Shown piece after piece: positions 7,228 through 16,165 of a stretch of DNA of 47,515 nt. The stretch's first letter is position 1. Each line of letters starts with the position of its first letter. Below the pieces are notes generated by a model. It worked only from the letters and a program-made list of their open reading frames with translations, did no database searches and had not been told where the DNA came from. Both the position numbers and the translations under genes were made by a program. This DNA is from Terriglobia bacterium (lineage in GTDB: Bacteria; Acidobacteriota; Terriglobia; Terriglobales; Acidobacteriaceae), in NCBI GenBank assembly GCA_020073385.1, contig JAIQFH010000052.1, positions 1 through 47,515 on the forward strand, given 5' to 3'.

Positions 7228-9702
7228 CTAAGTTGAACGCAGGGCATTCGTCGGGTCTGCGTGCGCGGCGCGCATCGCGGGAAGCGCAGACGCCACCAGC
7301 GCCACAATCATCATCAGCAGAACACTGCCCAGGTAGATGAACGGATCGGTCCCGCTAACCTCGAAAAGAAACGAACTGACCAGACGTGATACGGCGAGCG
7401 AACCGAGCACACCGAGGCCACATCCAAGAAGTGTCAGCTTCACGGCCGAAATCAATACCAACCTCGCAATGCCCATGCGCTGCGCGCCCAGCGCAATGCG
7501 GATCGCAAGCTCGTGGGTTCGCAGTGAGACTGAGAAGGCAACTACCGCGTAAATGCCAGTGATAGCAAGCAGCAGTGCGCCCACGGCAAATGCGGTGATG
7601 AGGTCGGTGTTGAAACGGCGCGGCGCTTCCACATTCGAGATCGCCTCGTCCATGGGTTGCACTTGCTGCAAAGCCAGCATCGGATCAACCTCCGCGACAG
7701 TCGAGCGCAGTGTTTTCGTCATCTGCTCGGGAGGCAGCGCAGTGCGGATCGTGATGTATCCGCCGGCAGGATTGGTAAGCTTTCCCATGAAATCCGAACC
7801 GTTGAGCGTTGCGGGCTGCTCGGCAGGCGTGTACCACTGATCGTCGCTGGGCTCATCGCGCGATCCCATCTTCGTATCGGCGACCACGCCGACTACTGTC
7901 GCCCACGGGTACCCCTTCTGCGGATTGCCAACGTGCATCCGCTTGCCCAAGGCCCGTTGACCCGGCCAACAGTGTCCTGCCATCGACTGGTTGACGATCA
8001 CTACCAATGCCGAACTGGAGCGGTCGTCCACGGTAAAATACCTGCCATCCATCAGGGGAATGTCCAACGCATGGAAATAGTCGCCGTAAACCGTGGCGAA
8101 CATGGCGAACTTCAGTTTCCAGTTGGCGGCAGGCTCGCCCTCGATCGTGTACGCGGCCCTTCCGAATGAGTCGGATGCGGGCAGCCCGTTCGTACTTCCG
8201 GCAGCGATGATTCCCGGCTTGCTCGAGAGCCGCTCGAGGACCGCATGGTTGAAGGAGTCCACGGAAGTGTCGGTGGAATATTGCTGCAGCGGAAGCTGAT
8301 ACTCCGCCACTAGCACATGGTCGGCACGAAATCCCGGGTCCACGGCACGCATCTTCTGGAAACTGCGTAGGAAAGCACCCGATACGGTGAGCAGCACCAA
8401 AGCAATCGCGATCTCCGCAACCACCAATCCGGATCGCAACCACGTATGGCTTGACGCTCCCGTACCCGTCCGAGCCCCTTCATTCAAGCTCTCCGTCAAG
8501 TTCGTCCGCAACGCGGCGAAGGCAGGCGCAAGACTGCAAAGAACGCCGGTTCCGAGAGCCAGAAGCAGGGCAAAGGCCGCCACAGTCGCGTCAATGGAGA
8601 TCGAGTCGATGCGCGGCATGGAGTCCGGCAGCAAATGCAAGGCGGTTCGGATGGCGACCGCCGCGAACGCCAACCCGACCACTCCTCCCGCCAGGCTTAT
8701 CAGCAATCCTTCAAAGACAGATTCGCGGACGATGGCGCCGGAACGCGCACCCAGCGCCAGCCGTACTGCGTATTCTCGACGTCGGCGGATGGCGCGCACC
8801 AAAAGCAGTCCGGCAATGTTGACACAAGCAATGAGCAGCACGACGGAAACAGCCAGGAACAGGGTCTGCAGCAACGGTCGAACATCCGCAACGTCGAACT
8901 CGCTTAAGAACGCGACATCACCCTTTATGTGGATCGCAGCCATGCTTGCCGGAAACGTGCGCATAATCTGTCGGCTGACCCGGTCAGCATCCTGCGCTGC
9001 CTGCGTGAGCGTGACGCCATCTTTGAGGCGCGCGACCATCTGGTATCCCCAGAAGCCCATGTGTTGGTCTGAAAGCTCCTCGGGTGTGAGGCTCATCGGC
9101 ACCCACAGCTGCGCCTGGTCGAGGTGTCCTGCCCCCAAAGGAAATTCAAAGCTGCGCGGCATCACGCCGATGATTGAGTAAACCTTGCGATCGAGAACGA
9201 TGGAGTTCCCCAGCACATGCGGATCTCGGTGGTAGCGGTTTGTCCACAACGCATAACTGATCACCGCGACAGGTTGATGGCCCTCTTCTTCCTGCTGCGT
9301 AAACACGCGTCCCAGCGTGGGGGAAACGCCAAGCGTCGGGAAGACTCCCGCGCTGAACCGCGCAGCATAGACTTCTTCAGGAAGTGCTCCGCTGGAAAGT
9401 TCATAGTTCGTGGAGATGTAGCCGCCAACAGAGGAAAAGGCGCTCGTCTCATTGGCGTAACTGCCGATCTCGCGAGCAGTAACGGAAATGCCCGGTCCCT
9501 CTGCCAGATGATCTCCTAACAGCACCAGCCGATCCGGATTGCTGAATGGCAGAGGCCGGAGCAGGACGCCTTCAACAAGCGAGAAGATCGCCGTCGCAGC
9601 GCCAATGCCAAGAGCCAGCGTCAGGACGACGGTGACGGTGAACCCCGGCGATTTCCGTAGTTGGCGAAATGCGAAGCGGAGATCCTGCGAGAATGCGGCC
9701 AT
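7228..9702 (-). CDS. ADOP-family orphan FtsX-type permease
   Basis: An 824-residue membrane protein with two FtsX/MacB-type permease units. It starts LRFAFRQLRKSPGFT followed by a first TM helix. Next come a MacB-like periplasmic domain (about 50-260), three TMs with the repeat FEGLLISLAGGVVGL, then a second unit starting around residue 420 and ending in TMs with ELAIRIALGAQR. This is the layout of the acidobacterial duplicated orphan permease (ADOP) family, which typically has no adjacent ATPase gene; none is visible here. Substrate is unknown; the fold suggests mechanotransmission or export, as in MacB. The start at 9702 has GGGGGA upstream. The frame stays open to 9744, but those residues precede the conserved start. 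Confidence 0.9.
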   Translation of the reverse strand: MAAFSQDLRFAFRQLRKSPGFTVTVVLTLALGIGAATAIFSLVEGVLLRPLPFSNPDRLVLLGDHLAEGPGISVTAREIGSYANETSAFSSVGGYISTNYELSSGALPEEVYAARFSAGVFPTLGVSPTLGRVFTQQEEEGHQPVAVISYALWTNRYHRDPHVLGNSIVLDRKVYSIIGVMPRSFEFPLGAGHLDQAQLWVPMSLTPEELSDQHMGFWGYQMVARLKDGVTLTQAAQDADRVSRQIMRTFPASMAAIHIKGDVAFLSEFDVADVRPLLQTLFLAVSVVLLIACVNIAGLLLVRAIRRRREYAVRLALGARSGAIVRESVFEGLLISLAGGVVGLAFAAVAIRTALHLLPDSMPRIDSISIDATVAAFALLLALGTGVLCSLAPAFAALRTNLTESLNEGARTGTGASSHTWLRSGLVVAEIAIALVLLTVSGAFLRSFQKMRAVDPGFRADHVLVAEYQLPLQQYSTDTSVDSFNHAVLERLSSKPGIIAAGSTNGLPASDSFGRAAYTIEGEPAANWKLKFAMFATVYGDYFHALDIPLMDGRYFTVDDRSSSALVVIVNQSMAGHCWPGQRALGKRMHVGNPQKGYPWATVVGVVADTKMGSRDEPSDDQWYTPAEQPATLNGSDFMGKLTNPAGGYITIRTALPPEQMTKTLRSTVAEVDPMLALQQVQPMDEAISNVEAPRRFNTDLITAFAVGALLLAITGIYAVVAFSVSLRTHELAIRIALGAQRMGIARLVLISAVKLTLLGCGLGVLGSLAVSRLVSSFLFEVSGTDPFIYLGSVLLMMIVALVASALPAMRAAHADPTNALRST

Positions 9703-9890
9703 GCGTCCCCCAGACTCTTTGAAGTTTCCCAGCGTTCCGCACATTATTCACGAACTCAATTTGGCTCGGAAGCAAAATAGACAACAGCGTTCGATTCCCC
9801 GACCTACCGCCTGCGAATCCACGGATTTGCTGATTCGTATAAACAACGGCCAACCCTTTGCCGCTTCCGGTAGACTATCTAGCGCACCCC

Positions 9891-11807
9891 ATGAGCCCTG
9901 AAACTAAGTTCGCCGCGCCGCAACTCCTGACCGACCAGGACCTCTACCTCTTCAACGAGGGCAGCAACTACCGCCTCTACGACAAGATGGGGGCCCACCT
10001 CATCACCCACAATGACCAGTCTGGAACCGTCTTCAGCGTCTGGGCCCCAAACGCGCGTTCGGTTTCGGTGGTCGGCAGTTTCAACGGATGGGATCCCAAA
10101 ACTCACAAGCTCGGCCCACGTGGCTCCTCCGGCATCTGGGAAGGATTCGTCCCCGGCGCCAGTCACGGTGCTCTTTACAAGTTCCACATCGAGTCGCAGC
10201 GTCACGGATATCGCGTTGACAAAGCTGATCCCATCGGCTTGCTGCACGAGAAACCTCCCCGCACGGCCTCAGTCGTGTGGGATCTCAACTATCAATGGAA
10301 CGACAATGAGTGGATGCAGAAGCGCGCTGAGCGCAACTCGTTGCGTGCGCCACAGTCGATCTACGAGGTCCACCTCGGCTCCTGGATGCGCGTTCCGGAA
10401 GAGCACAATCGGCCTCTCACCTATCGCGAGACCGCACCCCGTTTGGCACAATACGTCGGCCAGATGGGCTTCACGCACGTCGAATTCCTCCCCGTGATGG
10501 AGCACCCTTTCTACGGTTCCTGGGGATATCAAACCACGGGATACTTCGCCCCTACGTCGCGTTATGGTACGCCGCAGGATTTCATGTACCTGGTCGACTA
10601 CCTGCACCAGCATGGTATCGGCATCATTCTCGACTGGGTTCCCTCGCACTTCCCTTCCGACGGACACGGCCTCGCCTATTTCGACGGCACCCATCTCTAC
10701 GAACATGCCGACTCCCGTCAGGGATTTCATCCTGACTGGAAGACGCACATCTTCAATTATGGCCGCGCCGAAGTTCGCAGCTTCCTGATGTCGAGCGCGA
10801 TGTTCTGGTTCGACAAGTACCACATCGACGGTCTGCGCGTAGATGCAGTCGCTTCCATGCTCTATCTCGACTATTCGCGCAAGGAAGGCGAGTGGATTCC
10901 GAACAAATTCGGCGGCCGCGAAAATCTTGACGCCATCGATTTCCTGCGTCGATTCAATCAGGAGGCCTACAAAGAGCATCCCGACATTCAAACGACAGCC
11001 GAGGAATCGACGTCCTGGCCCATGGTTTCAAAACCCGTCTACATCGGCGGTTTGGGCTTCGGCGAGAAGTGGGACATGGGATGGATGCACGATACCCTCA
11101 AGTATTTTCAGAACGATCCCATTCACCGCAAGTATCATCACAACCTGCTTACGTTCCGCATGCTGTATTCCTGGCACGAAAATTTCGTGCTTCCGCTGTC
11201 GCACGATGAAGTCGTGCATGGCAAAGGATCGCTGATCGGCAAGATGCCCGGCGACGAATGGCAGAAGTTCGCCAACCTGCGACTACTCTATGGCTACATG
11301 TACGCGCAGTCTGGCAAGAAACTCCTCTTCATGGGCTGCGAGTTTGGACAGGTGCGCGAGTGGGCGCACGACAGCAGCCTGGAATGGCACGTGCTCCAAT
11401 ATCAGGTGCATCGCGGAGTGCAGGCCTGGATGGAGCAGTTGAACCGCTTCTATCGCAGCGAACCCGCCATGCACGTGCTCGATAACAATCCGGCTGGATT
11501 CGAATGGGTCGACGCCAACGACAATGCCGCCAGTACGGTTTCCCTCCTGCGCAAGAGCGAGTCACCACGAGACACGGTATTGGTCGTATGCAACTTCACC
11601 CCCGTGCCCCGCGCCGGATACCGCGTCGGCGTCCCTCATGGCGGCTACTGGCGTGAAATGCTCAACAGCGACGCCCGCGAATACGCCGGCAGCGGCATAG
11701 GCAACATGGGAGGCGTCCACGCCGAAGAAATTCCGACGCACGGCCGCCCGTTCTCGTTAAAGCTAACGTTGCCCCCGTTATCGGCGTTGTTTTTCAAAGC
11801 CGCGTAA
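9891..11807 (+). CDS. glgB: 1,4-alpha-glucan branching enzyme
   Basis: Forms alpha-1,6 branches in glycogen; GH13, cytoplasmic. The 638-residue protein has a CBM48 beta-sandwich (about 35-125, including TVFSVWAPNARSVSVVGSFNGWD), a GH13 barrel and a C-terminal beta domain. Catalytic features visible are Asp318 in DGLRVDAVAS (nucleophile), Glu371 in TTAEES (acid/base) and the stabilising Asp in LPLSHDEVVHGK. YQTTGYFAPTSRYG is also typical. Length is in the short-GlgB range, without the extra N1 domain. ATG 9891 is preferred over an upstream frame from 9858, but no strong ribosome site is seen for either. Other glycogen genes are absent apart from the GH57 enzyme upstream. Confidence 0.95.
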   Translation: MSPETKFAAPQLLTDQDLYLFNEGSNYRLYDKMGAHLITHNDQSGTVFSVWAPNARSVSVVGSFNGWDPKTHKLGPRGSSGIWEGFVPGASHGALYKFHIESQRHGYRVDKADPIGLLHEKPPRTASVVWDLNYQWNDNEWMQKRAERNSLRAPQSIYEVHLGSWMRVPEEHNRPLTYRETAPRLAQYVGQMGFTHVEFLPVMEHPFYGSWGYQTTGYFAPTSRYGTPQDFMYLVDYLHQHGIGIILDWVPSHFPSDGHGLAYFDGTHLYEHADSRQGFHPDWKTHIFNYGRAEVRSFLMSSAMFWFDKYHIDGLRVDAVASMLYLDYSRKEGEWIPNKFGGRENLDAIDFLRRFNQEAYKEHPDIQTTAEESTSWPMVSKPVYIGGLGFGEKWDMGWMHDTLKYFQNDPIHRKYHHNLLTFRMLYSWHENFVLPLSHDEVVHGKGSLIGKMPGDEWQKFANLRLLYGYMYAQSGKKLLFMGCEFGQVREWAHDSSLEWHVLQYQVHRGVQAWMEQLNRFYRSEPAMHVLDNNPAGFEWVDANDNAASTVSLLRKSESPRDTVLVVCNFTPVPRAGYRVGVPHGGYWREMLNSDAREYAGSGIGNMGGVHAEEIPTHGRPFSLKLTLPPLSALFFKAA

Positions 11808-11897
11808 AGCACAAGTTGCTCGTGCGGAGACGGCCGCCCTCCCCGTCCCGCGAAGGCGAAGCCAAGCGGAGACCGTTTAAGGGGCGCTCAGTGAACT

Positions 11898-11926
11898 CCT
11901 CTGTGATTCTCTGTGCCCTCTGTGGT
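11898..11926. repeat. Tandem CTCTGTG-type dispersed repeat
   Basis: Three head-to-tail units of about 10 bp (CCTCTGTGAT, TCTCTGTGCC, CTCTGTGGTG) lie in the gap between glgB and lptFG. A related array with CTTCGTG units occurs at 26603-26632. This is a dispersed intergenic repeat with no coding content. Confidence 0.5.
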
Positions 11927-12003
11927 GAAGCCCTTTCGCTCCAAGTGACTGAGACCTCCGCTTGGCAACCGCCTCATGCTATCCTCGCCTTAACGGGTCT
12001 TGC

Positions 12004-14316
12004 ATGCGGATTCTCACCCGCTACGTCCTAAGCGAAGTCACGGCGCACTCTCTCGTCGGCGTCGCCATCTTCACCTTTGTCCTTTTCACCCGTGACCTGG
12101 GCCATATCCTCGAACTGGTCGTCCGTGCCAGCGCCCCGCTGCCCAGCGTCCTCGAAATATTCTCCTATACCATTCCTCTCGCCCTCACCTACACGCTGCC
12201 CATGAGTGTTCTGGTCGGAATCCTCATCGGCCTGAGCCGTCTCGCCGCCGACAGCGAAGTCACCGCCATGCGCGCCAGCGGCATGGGCGTGTGGAGTTTC
12301 CTCCGGATGCTCTCGATTTTCGTCCTCGGCTCCTGGCTGCTCGCGCTGGGCAATGGCGCCTATGTCGCGCCCAAAGCCCAGGCGGCGTTGGGCCGTCTCG
12401 AAGACCGCTTGAAAGGCTCACAGGTTTCATTCGAAATCCAGCCACGCGTTTTCTATGAAGGATTTCCCAAGATCGTCGTCTACGTTCAGGACGTCAAGAA
12501 CGCGCAGGGAGCCGCCGTCTGGAGGGGCGTCTTCATGGCTGACCTGAGCGATGCCGCGAACCCGCGTATCACCCTGGCAAAAGAGGGCATCGTCATCAGC
12601 GAGGGCCCCGATCGTCTTCACCTCCATCTGATTGATGGATCGGAACACGAGACCGATCCCAAGGATCCCGACCACTATCAAATCTCGACCTTCGAGCAAA
12701 CCGATATTCCTATCGAATTACCTTCCACGGAAAACAAGGCAGACGAATCTCAACCCGCCGGCGAAATGGATACTTGGACGCTACATCAGAAAGCCATCAG
12801 CTCCGATCCCACTGCCCGCTGGTACTCGATCGAATTCCATCGCCGGCTCGCGTTGCCCACCGCTTGCCTTGTGCTGGCTTTAGTAGGAATTCCCCTGGGA
12901 TTGTCTTCCAAGAAAAGCGGCAAATCTGGCGGATTCGTCCTCACCATCCTGCTGGTCTTTGCTTATTACGTGGTTTCCCTGATCGGAGTGTCGTTGGCCC
13001 GCCAGGGACGCATTTCTCCCTGGTTCGGCGCCTGGCTCGCCGATCTAGTGTTCATGGGCTTGGCGGTATTTCTGCTTCTTCGCGCCGAGAAGCGGCCTTT
13101 CGAACTGGCGTCGCTCCGTTTCTGGAAGCCTAAGGAACCCGCGCTGCTCAACGGTTTCGGCCGCGGCCGCCGTGAAAACGCATTTGAGCGCGCCTCCACC
13201 CGCCGCCGCGTCTTCAGCGCCAGCTTCCCCACGCTGCTGGATGATTATGTGCTGCGCGACTTCTTCGTCTATCTCGGGATGATCCTGTCCACGTTCATTG
13301 TCCTGCTTCTCGTATTCACGCTCTTCGAGTTGCTGGGCGATATTTTGCGCAACAAAGTCTCCGCTCTGGTCGTAGCCGAGTACTTGCTGACCGTTACGCC
13401 CTACCTGCTCTACAACGTGGCCCCACTCGTTATGCTGCTGGCCGTTCTGGTTACCTTCGGCTTGATGGAACGATCCAATGAAATCACCGCGATCAAGGCG
13501 ACTGGAACCAGCATCTACCGCATCGTCACTCCCGTGATCGCAGCGGCCGCGGTCTTGGCGGGAGCGCTATTTGTTGCTGACCAGTTTTACCTGCCCCACA
13601 CCAACAAGCGTCAGGAAGCGCTCCACAACCAGATCAAAGGCAAGCCTGCACAGACCTATCTGCGCCCCGATCGCAAGTGGATTTTCGGCCAGAACAACGA
13701 CATCTACTACTATCAATTTTTCGATCCGGACCGCGATCAGTTCGGCAACATCAGCGTTTTTCAGCTCGATAAGGCAAGCTTTACCATTACCCGCCGCATC
13801 CATGCCGACCGCGCCCATTGGGCCGACAATCTCAACCGCTGGGTGTACGAGCAAGGTTGGGAGCGTGCGCTCAACGTCTCGGCGATCGCGAACTATCACC
13901 CCTTCGATGTAGCGACCTTTCCCTCTTTGCACGAGACCCCGGCATACTTCAAGAAGGAAGTAAAGCAGTACACCGAAATGAACTACACCGAACTGCGTCG
14001 CTACATTCGCGATCTGCAGCAGAGCGGCTTCGATGTTGTTCGCTTAAGAATGCAATTGCACGAGAAGCTCTCGTACCCGCTCATCACCTTGATCGTCGCG
14101 ATCCTGGCGATTCCCTTTTCTATGTCGACAGGAAAAAGGGGAGCGATCACCGGCGTCGCCGTGGGCATTGGCGTCGTCGTTTTCTATATCGTGGTCACCC
14201 GATTCTTCGAGGCGATGGGGAATCAGAGCCTGCTTCCCGCCGCCCTGGCAGCGTGGGCCCCTGATCTGATTTTCGTTCTGGTAGGTGGATACCTGATTCT
14301 GAAGGTGCCAACGTAA
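12004..14316 (+). CDS. lptFG: LptF-LptG fusion, lipopolysaccharide export permease
   Basis: One 770-residue frame contains two complete YjgP/YjgQ permeases. The first, about 1-385, begins MRILTRYVLSEVTAHSL; it has three TMs, a beta-jellyroll periplasmic domain, then three TMs. A charged linker follows (about 385-415). The second, about 415-770, begins LLDDYVLRDFFVYLG and has the same order. Conserved family stretches occur in both halves: LSRLAADSEVTAMRASGMGVW and LMERSNEITAIKATGTSIYR. LptF and LptG normally are separate proteins that form the inner-membrane heterodimer receiving LPS with the LptB ATPase. Here they would be translated 1:1 as one chain. No lptB, lptA or lptC is in the window. 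ATG 12004 lacks a good ribosome site; an earlier in-frame codon at 11962 is the alternative. Confidence 0.9.
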   Translation: MRILTRYVLSEVTAHSLVGVAIFTFVLFTRDLGHILELVVRASAPLPSVLEIFSYTIPLALTYTLPMSVLVGILIGLSRLAADSEVTAMRASGMGVWSFLRMLSIFVLGSWLLALGNGAYVAPKAQAALGRLEDRLKGSQVSFEIQPRVFYEGFPKIVVYVQDVKNAQGAAVWRGVFMADLSDAANPRITLAKEGIVISEGPDRLHLHLIDGSEHETDPKDPDHYQISTFEQTDIPIELPSTENKADESQPAGEMDTWTLHQKAISSDPTARWYSIEFHRRLALPTACLVLALVGIPLGLSSKKSGKSGGFVLTILLVFAYYVVSLIGVSLARQGRISPWFGAWLADLVFMGLAVFLLLRAEKRPFELASLRFWKPKEPALLNGFGRGRRENAFERASTRRRVFSASFPTLLDDYVLRDFFVYLGMILSTFIVLLLVFTLFELLGDILRNKVSALVVAEYLLTVTPYLLYNVAPLVMLLAVLVTFGLMERSNEITAIKATGTSIYRIVTPVIAAAAVLAGALFVADQFYLPHTNKRQEALHNQIKGKPAQTYLRPDRKWIFGQNNDIYYYQFFDPDRDQFGNISVFQLDKASFTITRRIHADRAHWADNLNRWVYEQGWERALNVSAIANYHPFDVATFPSLHETPAYFKKEVKQYTEMNYTELRRYIRDLQQSGFDVVRLRMQLHEKLSYPLITLIVAILAIPFSMSTGKRGAITGVAVGIGVVVFYIVVTRFFEAMGNQSLLPAALAAWAPDLIFVLVGGYLILKVPT

Positions 14317-14376
14317 GAAGGGGCTAGGGATTAGGGGTCAGTAGTCAGTTCTCCAGATCACGGCATTAAACAACGA

Positions 14377-14492
14377 TGTCATCCTGAGCCGCGTTCTTTG
14401 CCGCGAAGGACCTATGCAACTCGCCGGCAGCACCGGCGCAGCGAGGGAGTTTCATAGGTCCTTCGCGGCAAAGAACGCCGCTCAGGATGACA
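14377..14492. repeat. Snapback repeat with 40-bp inverted arms
   Basis: The left arm 14377-14416 and right arm 14453-14492 are inverted copies matching at 39 of 40 positions, separated by a 36-nt loop. Each arm begins at its outer end TGTCATCCTGAGC and contains GCCGCGAAGGACCTATG. A single arm recurs at 16102-16141. It could fold into a very long hairpin and may act as a bidirectional terminator between lptFG and the convergent lipoprotein gene. It resembles a MITE or REP-like dispersed element. Confidence 0.85.
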
Positions 14493-14544
14493 CCGTAAGA
14501 GGACAATACAATTTCCTAATCGGCTCCAGCCCCTAATCCCTGAT

Positions 14545-15864
14545 TCACTTCACCGCCACACCAAACGGATAGTTGTCGGTCGTAATCGTAGGCAGCGCCG
14601 ACAGAGCGCCGGTCGCAGGCGTAATGGAATACTGCGAGACCGATGCCGACTGGTAATTCGTCACGAACATCCAGTTGTCATCCCCGCGAATTGCGATTGA
14701 TGTGGGACTCGAACCGGTCGGGACCGTCGCCGGAGTGAGAGCCGTCAAACTCCCGGACACCGGACTGATCTTGAAACCCGAAAGTGTGTTTGAAAGCGTG
14801 CCCAGGACATAAACGTTGTTGCCGTAGGGGTCGACAACTAACGGACCTAATCCGTTCGCGCTACCCGAGACGGCAAACGGCGAACCAGAAACGTCGTTCA
14901 GCTTTCCGTTGGGAAAGGGACAAACTCCGTTGGCAATCACCGTCGTACAAATCGTGTAGGCATTGATTTTGTTATGCAGGCTGTCACTGACATAAAGAAA
15001 ACGGTCGCAGGGATCGACGGCGACGGCAACAGGAACGGCATCTGTGGGAAAGGACGGTATAGCCGTCACATTGTCGGGAACCGTCAATGCGCCCGAGGAA
15101 GTGTCCACTTGAAACTCAAACACCTGATATCCCACCGTGTCGACGGCATATAGAAATTCCGTGGTTGGTGGCGGGTTACTGGAAACCGAGCACACCGAAT
15201 TTTGCGTGCCGTTGACTCCGATCCCCGGAAAAACCGTGGGAGTCGCCGCGACGCTCGTGATATCGGCTAAATTCGCGGCGGGGGGAGTGAAGAACGGTGA
15301 GTTAGGCAGCTCGGTGAGATTTCCTCCATTTCCGATTGCGAAGACCGAAATCGAACCAGGAACATCTGGTGGACCTTGGTGGTCCGGAGCACTAGAAGTT
15401 TGACGATTCGCGACGAACAAGAATTTTCCTGCGGCGTCTATTGCCAATGTCGATGGATTGACCGGAACACCCACACCTGCGTTGAGGCTAATCAAATTTC
15501 CGGCCTGCGCAACTGTACCATTGGATTTGACTTGGAAGATCGCAAGGCCCGGCTGAGTCGCATTCGGGCACTGGCTGCTTGAATTGAAAATCGCGTAGGC
15601 GTACGACCCCGACGGATGCATCACCATCGACGACGGCGACCCATTCAACAGGCACGTCTGGTTCCCCGTGTCGTTGGTCGAATTCGCAACCGAGGCTACG
15701 TGCCCATTGTTCAGATTGAAACTGAACGTCTGAATGACCGACGACCCCTGGCTGCCCACCAGCACCAGCCCATTCGACGAGGAATTGTAGTTGCTTCCGC
15801 AAGCCACCAGCAGTCCGACTGAAATCAGTCCCGCTAACCCGAGCAGCCAAAATCGTTTCGCCAT
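14545..15864 (-). CDS. Beta-propeller lipoprotein (lactonase/YVTN-like)
   Basis: A 439-residue lipoprotein. The signal ends in a lipobox, LLVACGS, with the acylated Cys around residue 21. The rest is a beta-propeller of the lactonase/YVTN type with repeats such as GKFLFVANRQ, DRFLYVSDSLHNKINAYTI, GNNVYVLGTLSNTLSGF and NWMFVTNYQSASVSQY. Each carries the pattern of an aromatic strand followed by GxL or GSL. Such propellers are numerous in Acidobacteriota. Some relatives are 6-phosphogluconolactonases, but most are uncharacterised, and the membrane-anchored extracytoplasmic location argues against a role in the pentose phosphate pathway. The start at 15864 puts the lipoprotein signal at the N-terminus; ATG 15882 is also possible. 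It is monocistronic. Confidence 0.85.
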   Translation of the reverse strand: MAKRFWLLGLAGLISVGLLVACGSNYNSSSNGLVLVGSQGSSVIQTFSFNLNNGHVASVANSTNDTGNQTCLLNGSPSSMVMHPSGSYAYAIFNSSSQCPNATQPGLAIFQVKSNGTVAQAGNLISLNAGVGVPVNPSTLAIDAAGKFLFVANRQTSSAPDHQGPPDVPGSISVFAIGNGGNLTELPNSPFFTPPAANLADITSVAATPTVFPGIGVNGTQNSVCSVSSNPPPTTEFLYAVDTVGYQVFEFQVDTSSGALTVPDNVTAIPSFPTDAVPVAVAVDPCDRFLYVSDSLHNKINAYTICTTVIANGVCPFPNGKLNDVSGSPFAVSGSANGLGPLVVDPYGNNVYVLGTLSNTLSGFKISPVSGSLTALTPATVPTGSSPTSIAIRGDDNWMFVTNYQSASVSQYSITPATGALSALPTITTDNYPFGVAVK

Positions 15865-16165
15865 TCTCTCGTTCGTCTCCATTTTGAGGTGAGCTTTGCG
15901 CGAGCGCACGCACCCGGTGCCCGAAGTCCGGGCGTTTGTAGTCTGAAATGCAGGAATTCTCAATCTACTTGTGTATCAGGAATGCGCAGGAAGAGCAATC
16001 TCCCCGCCCGGTTGGTTGGAACCCTGGGAGGCCGCAAGAGTTGCCCGTTCACTCCCAGTTTGATGCCGCGCATGCCTCACGGCCTGAGGCATTGGCAACT
16101 CTGTCATCCTGAGCGGCGCTTTTTGCCGCGAAGGACCTATGCAATTACTGCCGGCGGATCTGCGC
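15865..16165. other. Intergenic region with one arm of the snapback repeat
   Basis: A 301-bp gap between two minus-strand genes. Positions 16102-16141 repeat the arm of the 14377-14492 element (38 of 40 identical to the complement of its right arm). I see no second arm and no coding frame with protein-like character. Confidence 0.7.

Noticed and set aside
12004..14316. Possible lost stop codon or frameshift joining two genes
   Set aside because: The frame is continuous through the linker, with coding-like composition and no internal ribosome site or start that would favour two genes.
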